The notes beneath the pieces are model-generated. The model was not told where the DNA came from. It saw only the letters and a list, made by a program, of their open reading frames with translations, and did no database searches. 64,000 nucleotides of DNA, from positions 310,001 through 374,000 of the forward strand of contig JAIXMP010000012.1 in assembly GCA_025677815.1 (NCBI GenBank). The letters run 5' to 3'. The position numbers and the translations under genes are program-made. This DNA is from Phascolomyces articulosus. Its lineage: Eukaryota > Mucoromycota > Mucoromycetes > Mucorales > Lichtheimiaceae. This document shows, piece after piece, positions 23,401-35,755 of this stretch (positions are counted from its first letter, which is position 1; each line of letters starts with the position of its first letter).

Positions 23401-26400
23401 CATTATTGGATGTATATCCTCTCTCTTTTTCCCATCAAATTCTTCCCGCTGATACGGCAACGATTCTCGACGCACAGTATTTCAACCTTTGTTAAAAGAG
23501 ATTTTAGCATTCTATATCGAAAATCATGCTGCTTGATTGGAGATTTTAACACGATTTATTTTACAATGTGATGTGAAGCTTCCCTGAAGAAAAAAGAAAC
23601 GTCAACTCGACACAGTTTAAAATCATCAATCCTAGGTTAAGTAGTATCCACATGATCAACAAAATGTAACTATCAAAATGAATCATTTATTTACTTATTT
23701 CGATGAACAATTCTAATGGAGGTGAAGGATCAAACAGATCCATCCAGTAGCATAAAAAAAAGAAAAGAAACGTACCATCAGTGTGCAATCGATCCAACAA
23801 TATGAGACGCAATGTACACTATTTATTATGGATAGAGAAGACACCCATTTGTTCCTCTTTTGAGAATGAGGTTACAAACAAGAAAGTGGCTCTGACTTTT
23901 GCAACATCAAAAATGGATATCACTATAATTATCTTTTGTCATTCGTTTTGAAACATTTTACATTTCTTCATCAAAACCCCAAAAAGATACCTATACATTC
24001 TCCTCACTAAACCCACTGGATCATTTTTTCTTCCAAACTGTGAATACCCAGTGAATTCCTCTAGACTCTGTTTATTTTATAATATATATGTAAATATTTG
24101 AGTTCATTGGAGGCATGTTCAAGTATTTTTTTAAAAAAATGGCACTTGACACATATTCACCACCTACTATACATTCAATAAAGATCCATATTGATTCTCT
24201 CTCGAAAAATTTCATGCGACGTAATAATAATTTTCCCAAAAAGAAACTTTTTGACATAAAAAGTTCTTATTGAAACAAGAACTTCTTGAGAGGAAATATA
24301 AGTAATTACAAGTATTATAAGGTAAATCATATGTCAAATTTCATTTTCCCATCATTTTAATTTTTCTTCATTCCTCTATTCAAGAAAAAGAGAGAGTAAT
24401 AATACCTCCATATGATCATCCTAGTAGTATCAATGATCATATAAATCCCCTCCATATTTAGGTATTAGTAAAAAAAAAGTGGATATACTATTTCAACCGT
24501 ATAGAAAATGACTTCTGATGGGTTATATAAGATATTAAAGTTTAGAATCTCGATTCATATCAACATGCTTTCATATGTGTTGACGTGTATGTTTAATTTT
24601 TTAGTTTATTTTTTTTCGAGATCCTATATTCCGGTTATGTATGTCGGGACCAAAAAGAGATCTGTCACTTTTTTTTTTAGGTCCCTCATTCATTTTTTTT
24701 CTACCAGTTACACTAGCACGTCATAATAACGGGGGAAGGTTGGGGGAGGATGGATGAATTAAGCCTATCGTTCGTTTTTATTATATATATAAAGAAGCTA
24801 TCAATCTATCTAAATTATTCTAATATTATATAATAGATAACTTCATGGAGCAGAAGGAGCGGGATGTGATCATGCACTGATAAACCCAAAAAAAAATAAT
24901 CCTAATTTTCTGTTTTCTGTAATAACTCCTTTCTATTGTAAAGTCATATCATTGTGTCGTAATCTATGGGCAGTTGTTACTAAATATATCATTCTTCTAT
25001 GCATTTCATAATATATTACATCTTCTCGTCTCTTTATTACGACACTATAGATCGATAATCAACTATTTATACATGATACCATTGGAAAAATAATATCCAT
25101 ATATTCTCTTGAATGTAGAATCTTTTTTTATTTCTTAAATTGTCAATTGAATAGAATAAAAGAAATAGAATCATATAATAAATATATATTGATCTGACAC
25201 AACTATAGCTTTTTGTTCAAGTAAAAGATGGAGTAAGTGACCCGATCCCTCCCCCCAATCCTTATCATCATCTATACAGAAATAGTTTTTTTTTATTCAT
25301 AAAGTTTCGAAATATGGATCAGTTTCAAGGATAAATAATGAATTTAACTATTAGAAAATTTTAGACAGAAAGTTAGAAACTTTTTAATGACGACAAAATA
25401 CGGATCGGCCGATAAAAAAATAAGAAATGGATCTTCCATTAGCATATACAAGTAATAATATTTTCGGAAAGTGTTTTTTTTCTGCTCCTCTTGAAATTAA
25501 GCCCACCATCATCGGTTTATAATGATGATGATGATGTCGTTTTATCTCTAACGATCTGATGCGGGAACCCCCCTCTTTTTATTTTTATAGAATAAGTTGG
25601 AGTAAAAAAAAAAAAAAAAAAACAAATTGGTTTTAGAATCAGATTGCATAATGAAAAAGTTCGCATAATAATTCAAATAGCTCTATGTTAAATGCGTGGT
25701 AAAAAAAAAAAAATTATATTATTTTGGAATAAAATAAAACAATTTGTTTAAAGTTAATCAACCATGAGACCTTTTTTTTGACAAGGACCTCACACAAACA
25801 TTTGATTAAGGACAACACGTCAAAAAAAAATAACTTTATATTTTTCTATAACAAGTCAAATTTTATTTATTTGAATAGATGATACCCGTTATTTTGCAAC
25901 ATCATTTTTTGAATGAAACCACTAAATGAGGATTAGATCCATTCATAGAGTTAAAATTCCGAAAGGGAAAACAAGCGTCAAAAAAACCATGGTGAGTGAT
26001 GAAAGGGTGGTGATGATGATTTCACGGGTTAGAAAAAAAAAAGTAATGAGATTTGTTTAATCGATGAACGAAAATGGTAACCGTCATAAAAAAAAAACTT
26101 GACGGAATTCCGAATTCCGGTTGCCGAGTCAAAAAGTTTTTTTTTTCTGGCCCAGACATTTTTTCAAAGCGTTCCATAATTTTTATGTTGTTCCTGAACT
26201 CTTAATTTATATCATCATCATCATCATCATTCAATTTGTTTCAAAATGATATATTATTTTTATGAATAATACGAAATGAAAATTGATGATTATCAACAAT
26301 AACATGATATTAAAAAAAAGATACAATTAGAATATATATAAAATAAAAACGTGATAGTTCTTAATATAGCAGCACATGGGTATGGATATATATATATATA

Positions 26401-26653
26401 TATATCTATAAGGCCATATTCATACACAAAAAACAGGGTTCAACAATTACACAGAAAGTATATAGAAATAAAATGATTATCAAACAATCATTTATATGAC
26501 AAGTAGTCAGGAACACATGAAAAAAATTTTTTTTTAACAACCAGCGAAACTCATTAGTAAAAAATTCAAAGATCCGATCGAAAAATAACAAGGCACCTTC
26601 TATAAGGTAAACACGTCTCTGTAATTGTCGTAAACGAAAAAAAAAAAAAAACA
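20448..26653. other. gene desert of about 6 kb
   Basis: No gene can be supported. The DNA is AT-rich with homopolymers, an AT microsatellite at 21609-21633 and ATC/ATG trinucleotide runs (for example near 25521 and 26214). Parts of 23.1-24.0 kb have codon-like composition with scattered stops, for example ILPADTATILDAQYF on the plus strand near 23440, and could be a decayed gene of unknown family. Confidence 0.5.
21609..21633. repeat. AT microsatellite
   Basis: About 12 uninterrupted AT units in noncoding DNA. Confidence 0.9.
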
Positions 26654-26661
26654 TATAAAAG
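26654..26661 (+). promoter_or_regulatory. TATA box of the glycerol-3-phosphate dehydrogenase gene
   Basis: TATAAAAG lies 166 bases before the start codon and is followed by a pyrimidine-rich leader, typical of a strongly expressed fungal gene. Confidence 0.6.
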
Positions 26662-26819
26662 GCACCGGACTTTTGGACAAATCCACTCTTTTTTTCTTTC
26701 TAATTTTTTCTTGGCTTCATCTATCTTTTTCTTGAGTTTATTTTTTATTTTGCCAATATAACAACTTTTTTTTTATCACCCAACTTCATATCCAACAAAA
26801 ACTTTATAAATTAATCATC

Positions 26820-28135
26820 ATGTCTGTCGAAAACGTTTGCATTATTGGTTCCGGTAACTGGTAAATAATCAATCCAAAATAGCTTTATATATGGGAAATT
26901 TCGGGGGGAAATGAGAGAAAGGCTGACTTTATTTATTTTTTGGATGGATTGGAATGGGAATTGTTTTGCTTATCAATAAATTATTTATTATTATTTAGGG
27001 GTTCTGCTATTGCCAAGATTGTTGGTGAAAACACTGCACGACATAGTAACGTCTTTCAACGTAATGTACGTCAATGGGTCTTTGAAGAAAATGTCAATGG
27101 TCAAAAGTTGACCGACATTATCAACACACAACATGAAAATGTCAAATATTTAGCGGGTGTTCCTTTACCTACCAATGTCGTGGCTATTCCTGATGTCGTG
27201 GAAGCCTGCAAAGGTGCTACCTTGATTGTTTTTGTTTTACCTCATCAATTCGTTCGAGGTGTTTGTGAAAAGATGAAGGGTCATTTAGCTCCCAACGCTC
27301 GTGCTATTTCTTTGATCAAGGGTCTTGAAATCACTCCTCAAGGAACTCGTTTATTCTCTGAAGAAATCTCTCGTATTTTGGATATTCCTTGTGCTGCTTT
27401 AAGTGGTGCCAATATTGCTGATGAAGTGGCTCGAGAAAAGTTCTGTGAATCTACTGTGGGTTGTACTCATGTTGCGGATGGTCAAGTCTTTCACAAATTA
27501 TTTGATGCTCCTTATTTCCGTATCAATGTCGTTCAAGATCATGTCGGTGTTCAATTATGTGGTGCTTTAAAGAATGTGGTAGCTGTAGGTGCTGGTTTGT
27601 CAGATGGTCTTGGTTTTGGTAGTAATACAAAGTCGGCTATTGTTCGTCGTGGTTTAGTGGAAATGCGCAAGTTTGGTCAAACTTTCTTTGGTGATGTTGT
27701 TCAAACTGAAACTTTCTTTGGTATGTATTTTTTTAATGATTTGGGGATTTGGGGAATGATAATAAGGGAGAAAAAAAAAAGAAAGATCAGTGATCTAGAT
27801 GGATATATGTATATTTGGGTTGAAATAAATTTGAAACTAATCCATGGATGATGTATATATATATAGAATCATGTGGTGTTGCTGATTTATTGACTACTTG
27901 TATGGGTGGTCGTAATCGTAAGGTTGCTGAAGCCTTTGCAAAGACTGGTAAACCTATTGATCAATTAGAAGCTGAATTATTGAATGGTCAAAAACTTCAA
28001 GGTACTTTGACTGCCAAGGAAGTCAATGAATTCTTAACTGCAAGAAATATGGTAGAAGAATTCCCACTTTTCACTACCGTCTATCGTATCTGTTATGAAG
28101 GTCTTGATATGCACGCTATTGTTCGTGATATCTAA
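26820..28135 (+). CDS. GPD1: NAD-dependent glycerol-3-phosphate dehydrogenase
   Basis: Reduces dihydroxyacetone phosphate to glycerol 3-phosphate, feeding glycerol and lipid synthesis and NADH balance in the cytosol. The 343-residue protein comes from exons 26820-26860, 26999-27720 and 27867-28135. The NAD-binding loop is GSGNWGSAIAK, split by intron 1 inside the Trp codon. Later blocks are [22 protein letters not shown], the catalytic-lysine block [12 protein letters not shown], and [15 protein letters not shown], then [12 protein letters not shown] and [10 protein letters not shown]. Length matches eukaryotic Gpd1. Codons are biased towards GGT, GCT and similar C/T endings, which suggests high expression. 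Confidence 0.96.
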
Positions 28136-29208
28136 ATTCCCCTTCTCTTTAACTCTCTTTTATTCTATTTCATATTTTTACCCAACCATATCCCTCATCC
28201 CCCCCCATTTGTCTTTATCATCATTTGTCATTTTTTTTAAACTAACACCACCTTTTTTTTGCATTTTTAAAAACTCAAATCATTTCTTCTACTTTTCCCG
28301 CTTTTTATCATCTATATATATTCTCTCAAAAGACCAACAATCCCCTTTCCTCTCTCACCTACTCAAAAAAAACAACCACTTTTTTTTGCATTTATCATCT
28401 TTTTTTTAAAATAGATTTTTTTTGCATTTTGTATAGAATTTTTTCTCTTTTGTAATAATTTTTTTTTTTTTTTTGCATTAAACTGGATTTAACTGGCAAA
28501 AAAAAATATATAATAGACATTTCAAACGGTTTTCATATGAAAATTATGTAGTTGTTGTTATTCTTTGTTGTACAAAAAAAGAAAAAAGGGAATTTTTTTT
28601 TGAAAACGGATATCAAGTCCGTGTGTTTGTTTTGTTGGGTGGCAACAAAAAAAAAAGTCAGAGAGACGATCTTCATATGTTACACTCACTTATTTTATCC
28701 CATGCTAATATAGCGATCCTCATCATTATGAAAATAAGGAGGGAAGACCAGGCTTAAATGTCGATCTTTTTTGAAAAAGGTGATGATCATGAGTGTGATG
28801 TGTTTATTAAGACTAATACTAAAATCATCCTTATTACTAGTAGTCATTGTATAAGTAAAAAAAAAAGAAAATGTTTATATATAGAAACAATAATATATAA
28901 ATGGTATGATTATAAATGCCCAATGCACAAAAAAAGATAAAAAGAATTAAAGTACTACTAAGCTATTACAGTTATTAAAAACGTGTGTGTGTTTGTTTGT
29001 GATGTATATCATTTTTTTTGGGGGGGAAAGGGAAAGGGAGGAGGAGGTGCGATATATATATATATTTATATTTATATAAAAAAAAAAAACGAGAGTGTGT
29101 GTGTTGTATATGTATATAAAAATTATTAAAAAAGAAAATCGTTTCATTCGTTTTTCTAATGATGATGATTAAGTAATATATGATGAAGAGAAAACAATTG
29201 TTGTTGTT
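28136..29208. other. intergenic, between convergent ends
   Basis: The first 300 bases are strongly pyrimidine-rich with repeated TTTTTTTTGCATTT units (near 28253, 28382, 28415 and 28456), probably GPD1 3' UTR. The rest is AT-rich with GT runs. No gene seen. Confidence 0.55.
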
Positions 29209-30819
29209 TTACTGGTTCATGACATGATAAATAAGATAACCAGGTAAACCATAAACACCAAAACCCATAGCTTTGGCCATCTTTGCAAATCCTTCAGTTT
29301 CCACTTGATGCTGAAATACATAAGGCGGGAAATTAGCACCTTCACGATGTACCACAGATTTTACCAGTGTGAATGTTGCACCCTATAAGAAGGTTTTTTT
29401 TTTTAGTTAAAAACCTTATTCCTTCATCCAATGACGATCCCATATTCATAAGAATATATATATATATATATATCGATCAACTTACCACACCATCTAATGG
29501 TACTTTATTTAATCTTCCTAAATGTGTTGGCATATCCACCATTAATTCACGATTGGTAAGGAATTCATAATAACCTATAAGAGCAAAAAATATCAGTGAG
29601 TTGAATGAGATAAAAAGTCTATATTTTTCTTTAATCTTTTCTAATCTCCGCGTAACTGAGTTCTATATTACACAAACAACAAAACTCCTTTTCTTTTTTT
29701 TTTCTTGTCTTACTCTCTTCTCCCCCCCACTTTCTCTGCTTTTCGTTATTCTCCACTTTTCATTATTCCCTATTTGTTTTTTTACCTTCTAATAAAACAT
29801 ATTCCTATATGACAATCATAATAATGATTATAAGAAGAAGAAGAGTTAGTTTTATAATTTTAAAAATTGTTGTTGTTGTTGTTTTTTTTGTCCAAAAAAG
29901 GAGAGTTAAAAAGGGACGGGGAGAACGGGAAAGGGGAGGGGGTGGGGGATGGAAAAAAAAGAGGGGGAGAGATAGAGAGAAAGAAAGAGAGAGAGGTTTT
30001 AAAATAATAACTTACAGGGTCGAGATCTTTTTGCATAGCTAAAGATTGTTCTGTTTCTTGCCAATTATTCTTATCATAACCCCAAAAAGAATTATCTTCT
30101 GTTTCACGTAAACAATTGGGCACCACCACATCGACATCCACACTCATTAAATCTTCCAAAATCGTCGAAGGATAATCCACTAAATCCACATCCAACCAAA
30201 GGACCCAAGCATGTTCTTCTCTCAACGCCGCAGTCAATAAATAATTACGAGACCGAGCCATATAAGATCTTCTGAGAGGTTGTAATTCAAAAGTATGACG
30301 TTTATCTTCTGGTAACTCGAAATTGAAATCTTTTTCATAAATGGCCACATGATGATAACGTTGTTCAGGATCTCTTCGATTTAAAAATGCATTGGCTTGT
30401 TCTTTTAACAATGGGACGGTATCATCATTGGTATCCGAGACAAGAAAAGCAATCGAAATTAAATGTTTAGGATAGGTCATACGATCAATCAATTCAAAAT
30501 AACGAGGTAAATAAGGTGAGGCGTTCTTGAGTGGAGTTAAAATCAAGACATGTTCTTGTTGATCTTTGGCATTGGCTGTAGCTTCAATATGGTTCAAGTT
30601 GACAAAAGTACTTCCTCCATGAGATGAAGATGATGATGAAGTAGAAAAGGCGACGGCTTCATTAAATGTACGAATGGTGCGACAAGAACTAAGACCAAAG
30701 GTAGCTCGTGAAAATGTAAAGACGGATAATACAATGAATGAAATGATACCTAATAGTATCATTGTAAGTCGTTTGTTTCCTCGTACAGGTGCATATTTTT
30801 CGGTGGAAAGACCCAACAT
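29209..30819 (-). CDS. Anp1/Mnn9/Van1-family mannosyltransferase (GT62)
   Basis: A Golgi subunit of mannan polymerase, which lengthens N-glycan outer chains. The 361-residue protein comes from exons 30819-30016, 29804-29786 (19 nt), 29574-29486 and 29382-29209. It is a type II membrane protein: a short basic cytoplasmic end, then the anchor MILLGIISFIVLSVFTF at about residues 20-36. The catalytic part has LILTPLKNA, SYMARSRNYLL, the metal-binding LWLDVDLVDYP (DxD type), then GYDKNNWQET, LLEGYYE and DMPTHLG, and near the end ETEGFAKMAKAMGF. The tiny exon is needed to give EYVLLEG, conserved in the family. Which of the paralogs (Mnn9, Anp1, Van1) it is cannot be said from here. Confidence 0.93.
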
Positions 30820-31539
30820 TTTTTTTGTTGTTTTTTTTGGTTTAATGAATAAACGAAGGAATTAAAAAAAAGATGATCGATGAAAGTAGAAAATTAAAGA
30901 TGGAGAAAAAAAGGGAGAGGATGATGATGTTGTTGATGATATGCACACAACAACAACAACAACAAAGGTTGAAAAGAAAGAAAAGAGGAAAAAAGGGAAA
31001 GAAGTGAAGGAAGAGTGAAAGAAAGACTAAAGATATAAAAAACAACAAGTGAACTCCCTTTCAAATGAACTAATTAATTCTTGGTTGTACGTTGTCCCCC
31101 CCCCACCAATTATTTTTAATCCCCCCCACACTCACATTACAATTGAGACGATCTGAAATTATCCACCAATAAAGTCATTCATTGGTGGATGAACAATCAT
31201 GTTGTGTTCAAGTGAAACCATTCTATCTCTATTATAATAATAGCAAAGCCTCAAATAAAAAAGTATTCTATCTCTTTATTATTATTATGATTATTATTAG
31301 AAAAAAAAATGATGATGGTGATGATAATGATACTATTGTTAAATGTGATGAATGAAAAAAAAAGATGATGATAATGATGAATATTGATGGTTTGATAAAA
31401 ATAAAATATATGGTGATCTTGCATGAAAAAAAAAAAAAAATAGAGCAAACTAATTATAATGATGGGATTGGAATGAAGAAGTATGAAATAAGGAGAGATT
31501 TATATATGATACAAAAAAAAAGAGTTTGGATGATATGAT
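30820..31539. other. upstream region of the mannosyltransferase gene
   Basis: About 720 bases of low-complexity purine-rich DNA with CAACAA and ATGATG repeats and C-runs near 31097 and 31121. It should contain the promoter of the gene at 30819 and the 3' UTR of the gene ending at 31540. No gene seen. Confidence 0.5.
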
Positions 31540-33180
31540 TTATGATCGTGTTGAACATGTCAATTGAGAAATATGATGAGCCATCATTTGAGCATGAGGT
31601 TCAGGTATTCTAGATACATCATCACCTACTTTAACTTCTAATCCTCTTTCTTCTGCATAAAATTTATCCTTAATAGGTTGTAATAATACATTCAATTTCG
31701 GTGTAATCACCATCACTGTATTTGTTGGAATCGTTAACCAATCTGCTTCTTCAAATGTTAAAGGTTCTATAAAAAAAATGTTCCATGAACATCTGTGAGT
31801 CTCACAATTTTTTTTTTTTTGGCATTTGCCAAGAATGGACAAAAAAAAAAAAGATAAATTTAGAAAAAACATTCTTTACCACTTGCGACTACGACCATAT
31901 CTTCCCGTCGATCCGCTTTGACCATACGATAATGTCCAGGACGATAACATTCAAATCGAGTCCCTGATGAAAAATAAAGGGAAGCAGCTTCTTCTGTTTT
32001 ACTACTAATATAACGTACACATACAACGGATTCTCCATCTGTTACGGCAAAATTTAATAAAGAAGGTTCAATAATACTGGCTTCTTCTGCCCATGTATTT
32101 AATTGAGCAATAGTTTTTAACATGGCTGTTTTCAATTCTTGATGATCAAATGTATCAGCTTTAGGATTTTCCAACTATATAAATATATATATTATATGAG
32201 TTATACTTAATTCCACCAAATCCAATCTCTCATTCCTTTTTTTTTTTTTTGGCAAACACCATCAACATATTTGGTAATAATCCAAAAAAAATAAAACACT
32301 TACAAAACTTAAAAATAAAGCAAAAGCCCATTCTGAGTCTGTACTGCCTTGAACAAATAAAAACAATTCTTCAGGTAATGCATTTTGAAGTTTACGTTTG
32401 ATCTGATAATAAAAATAAAAAATAATAATTTAGAGTTATACGTTTAATTTATCGTTTTATTTGATAACAAACAAATAAATAAAGGATCGCGACATTACCT
32501 TTTCAAATTGTGCGATTCCTCCATTATGCATCCACATAATACGTCCATAACTACAAAAAGAATAATACATTTCCTTTTAGTCCATATTTTTCACTTGGGA
32601 TGATATATCTATATGTATGTATATGTATGTATAAAAGAGAGAGAGAGAGAGATACATACTTCCAAGGATGACAATTAGCTTCTGTGACAGCACCTGACGT
32701 GCTTGCACGCACATGGGCAAATAAAAGAGGACTTTTGATCTTTTCGGCAAGTCGGACAAGATTAGAATTACTCCATGCAGGTGTTACTGAAGTGAAAATA
32801 CATGGTGTATGGGTATTGTCTTGATCTTCACTATCATACCAACCTACACCAAACCCATCACCTAATAATAATAATATTCATAAACACTCTTATATATAAA
32901 TATGCTAGTTTTTTTTTGTCTTTTTTCAAAATAAAAATAAATCCGAACCGTTGAGAGGTCTTCGATGGTCAATACGTAATCGTGAATCGAAGGATTGGTT
33001 GATTATAGAATGAGCTGGATTGGTAAGAAGCTAATTGATAGTAATAATAATATTTCATGGTTAGACATGAATTATAGACTATTTGAATTTTTCTCGCTCT
33101 TCTTTTTAAAAAGATATAATATACATTACATGAGCAAGTAAAATGGGTTGTTTACCCTTATATAATAACAATCGACACAT
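31540..33180 (-). CDS. DUG3: Dug3-like class II glutamine amidotransferase
   Basis: Probable subunit of the Dug2-Dug3 enzyme that starts cytosolic glutathione breakdown in fungi. The 335-residue protein has exons 33180-33130, 33030-32949, 32861-32660, 32550-32499, 32402-32304, 32174-31880 and 31766-31540. It begins MCRLLLYKGK, so Cys2 is the N-terminal nucleophile after Met removal. HSIINQSFDSRLR, the DGFGVGWYDSE block, FAHVRAST and WMHNGGIAQF follow the GATase_2/4 fold (Ntn hydrolase). Later parts include TDSEWAFALF and NFAVTDGESVVC, typical of Dug3. The donor of intron 2 (GTTCGG) is unusual but is the one that gives NGDGFG. DUG1 and DUG2 are not in the window. Confidence 0.92.
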
Positions 33181-34389
33181 GATGGAATGAATAGATTAAA
33201 GGTGATGGAGGTGGGGAAAAATGTGTATAATGGAGAGTCCTGGAACAAAGAAAAAAAGAGAGAAAAAGAAAAAGAAAAAGAAAGTATTCTGTGTGTGTAT
33301 ATGTGTGTTTTATGGAATTTCGATTCATTTTTCGTTGTTTCATCCAATCAAAGCATAATCTGCAAGGTATGTCATTGGATGTACCTGTTTTAACCCAGGT
33401 CATCCTCATTTGATTATATCAGATTCAACACTCTCTCCCCCCCCCACACACACTTACTTCATATATAGGCACACACACACACTCTCTCTCTCCCTATTTC
33501 ATTTTTAATAAATAATTGAACGAATATAAATCTTTATTCATGTTGTCATGATATTGGATACGCACGTCATTGATTTATAGTGAGTGAATTTTGTTAAATA
33601 CTCCCCCCCTCCTCTCCACTCCTTCCTACTATCCAGAAATAATACTTGACAGCATTTTATTGAATTTCATATGTGTAGCATTTGTCCCCGTGCGCATAAT
33701 GACCCATAATCTTTTTGTGCATAGAGGTCCTGTGTCTTGATTGGGATGATGTAGCACCTGTCTTATTTTGTTGTTCCCATGAATAATAATAAAATAATGA
33801 CAAGTGGGTTCTTTTGTGTCATATATATTTTTATATATATAGACACACCTCATTCATAATTATTCATAATTCACTTATTTACCTCTTTTTATTTTACTAT
33901 TAAACAAAGAAAGATGAGAAAGATAAAAAAGAGTTTATTGAATGATGCCATGATCCACCAATCGCATGAAGTACAGATTTTTTTTGTTAACCAGCATATT
34001 TTAAGTTTTGGTTACACTGTCTCCTGAACTTCCCCCACCCTCCAGGTTATATACTCTTATGGATAGTTTTAAATGCTTGCTCTACACAGGTATTATTAAG
34101 TCATAATACATAGTGTTTTTACTTGGTTTACGTCCCAAGTTTGCTGTTGTTATGATTTTGAATCGGATGTACAGGAAAATCGTTGCTTCATTTTTATATA
34201 TTTTTTATTTCTTTATTTTTCTGACATAAACTTTCAACACCCGTGGGGTCGGATAGACGGGGGGTTAATTATTTAGAGTCATAGAAAATGTCATAATTAT
34301 ATATATATATATATATAATTATAGGATGCTCTCAACCACTTCCGAAACGAAGCGCTGTTAAATTACCAGCAACCTCTTTTTGTAAAAAA
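33181..34389. other. intergenic, no supported gene
   Basis: AT-rich DNA with CA/CT repeats near 33470-33495. A minus-strand open stretch at 33853-33629 reads like protein (for example TKRLWVIMRTGTNATHMKF) but lacks a recognised domain and flanking exons. Confidence 0.45.
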
Positions 34390-34460
34390 GTACAAGACCT
34401 ACTTTAAGAAAAAATAAAATAAGTCCAATATTTTTTTTTCTTAAAGTAGATGTTCCGTAC
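34390..34460. repeat. 71-base imperfect fold-back
   Basis: The left arm GTAC…CTACTTTAAGAAAAAA pairs with the right arm TTTTTTCTTAAAGTAG…GTAC around an AT-rich loop of roughly 20 bases. The end GTAC tetranucleotides also pair. It may be a very short fold-back element or a transcript hairpin. Confidence 0.55.
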
Positions 34461-35079
34461 TACACTAATTCAAAGAGTATTCAGTAGAACAGATAGTGTT
34501 CTAGTTATCCCATAATGGGGATACACAGTGTGCGTTTTAAAAATATAAAAATTGTTGGGAGGAAATGCAATTTTTCGGCTCCACCAATATAAAATCACAG
34601 AGATTCATCAATGTAAAATCTTGACACTTGAATGTAATTTTTTCAAACTTCAAATATAATAATCAGGAACCCACTCCAAAAAAAAAACAAAACAAAACAA
34701 TAGACATCATGATATGAATTGCATTACATATACCACGCTGTATAATTGATAAAAAAAAACTGTATTAAGAGGATATAAATGAGGGGGAAAAGATTCTTTA
34801 ATGAGTAAAAAAAGAGGATTACATGATAAAGTCGACGTTAATAACTTTTTTTTAGCGAAAGACAAAGAAGTATCAATAGAAAAAAATAAAGAGAAGAGAA
34901 AGAGTGTGGAATATAAAAAAAAGTTTTTCTTCAAAAGATTGTTTGTTTGGAGTATGCAAGTAAAAAAAAAATGAAGTGAGAGCGAGAAAGAGAGAGTATA
35001 CGTAAAAGAAATGAAAAATAATTTTTGATGGTATAATGGTATAATGGTTTATGAATTATGATGGTGATTTTATTAAGAG
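34461..35079. other. intergenic, no gene seen
   Basis: AT-rich, with short unconvincing reading frames. Nothing recognised. Confidence 0.45.
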
Positions 35080-35157
35080 ATAAATTGTTACGACGGCCAT
35101 AATTGACATTAATTCGTTTCGAAAGAACTTTTCGGCCGTTCATTTCGGTAAGGCCAT
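35080..35157 (-). pseudogene. RRM-like fragment
   Basis: The minus strand reads GLTEMNGRKVLSKRINVNYG, which fits the last helix and strand (RNP region) of an RNA-recognition motif, where ALxxMNGxxxxGRxIxVxx is usual. Nothing of the rest of an RRM is seen. It directly follows the LINE fragment, so it may be part of a retrocopied transcript. Only about 25 residues support this. Confidence 0.35.
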
Positions 35158-35176
35158 GTAATACTACCCCACTAGG

Positions 35177-35362
35177 TTAAAATTTATATTTATTAATGTG
35201 GAAGACTAAGCCATAAACCAATATACCATACTGATGCACACCAAGTTGTCGCAGTAAAGTCATATTTCCTGTTGCTTTGGTGGTGCATTGATTGATCAGC
35301 TGTGCAAAATTAATACCATTGTGATCAAATGGGATCCCTAGGTATTGAAAGTTGCTAACCAA
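35177..35362 (-). mobile_element. LINE-type reverse transcriptase fragment
   Basis: The open stretch reads [18 protein letters not shown] then [20 protein letters not shown], which matches the region just after the catalytic palm of non-LTR retrotransposon reverse transcriptases (YLGIPF…, K…L..LG). The FADD catalytic box, endonuclease and most of the element are missing, so it is a dead fragment. The open stretch further upstream on the same strand (35588-35363) may belong to it but is not recognised. Confidence 0.6.
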
Positions 35363-35596
35363 AGGTATTGTTTTGTTGTATAGCTGATATTGTAATCATG
35401 ATGATAATTGCGATTATTTTGTACTCCACTGTTTGATATCCGATTCTCATCATTCGTTTGTTGTTGTTGTTGTTGTTGTCGTTGATGGTGGGTATCATAG
35501 CTTCGTGCAGGCTGTTTTCCTTTGGTTTATATTCATGTACGTGAAGCTTATGATCACCAATATAGATTAGGTTGGAACAATAAATCACCCTTGATG

Positions 35597-35710
35597 CAGC
35601 ACCCGTTCGCTAAACCGGTACAATCTCTCAATTATTTTTTATATACATAGTAAAATACAAGTGATTCGTTAAACCAGTATCTGGTAGACTGGTCCAAATA
35701 TTTACTGGTT

Positions 35711-35755
<45 letters not shown>

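Noticed and set aside
28095..28409. 104-codon Phe/Ser/Leu-rich frame overlapping the end of GPD1.
   Set aside because: Product of the pyrimidine-rich 3' UTR.
33629..33853. Minus-strand 74-codon frame that reads like protein.
   Set aside because: No recognised domain, no ATG context or neighbouring exons.
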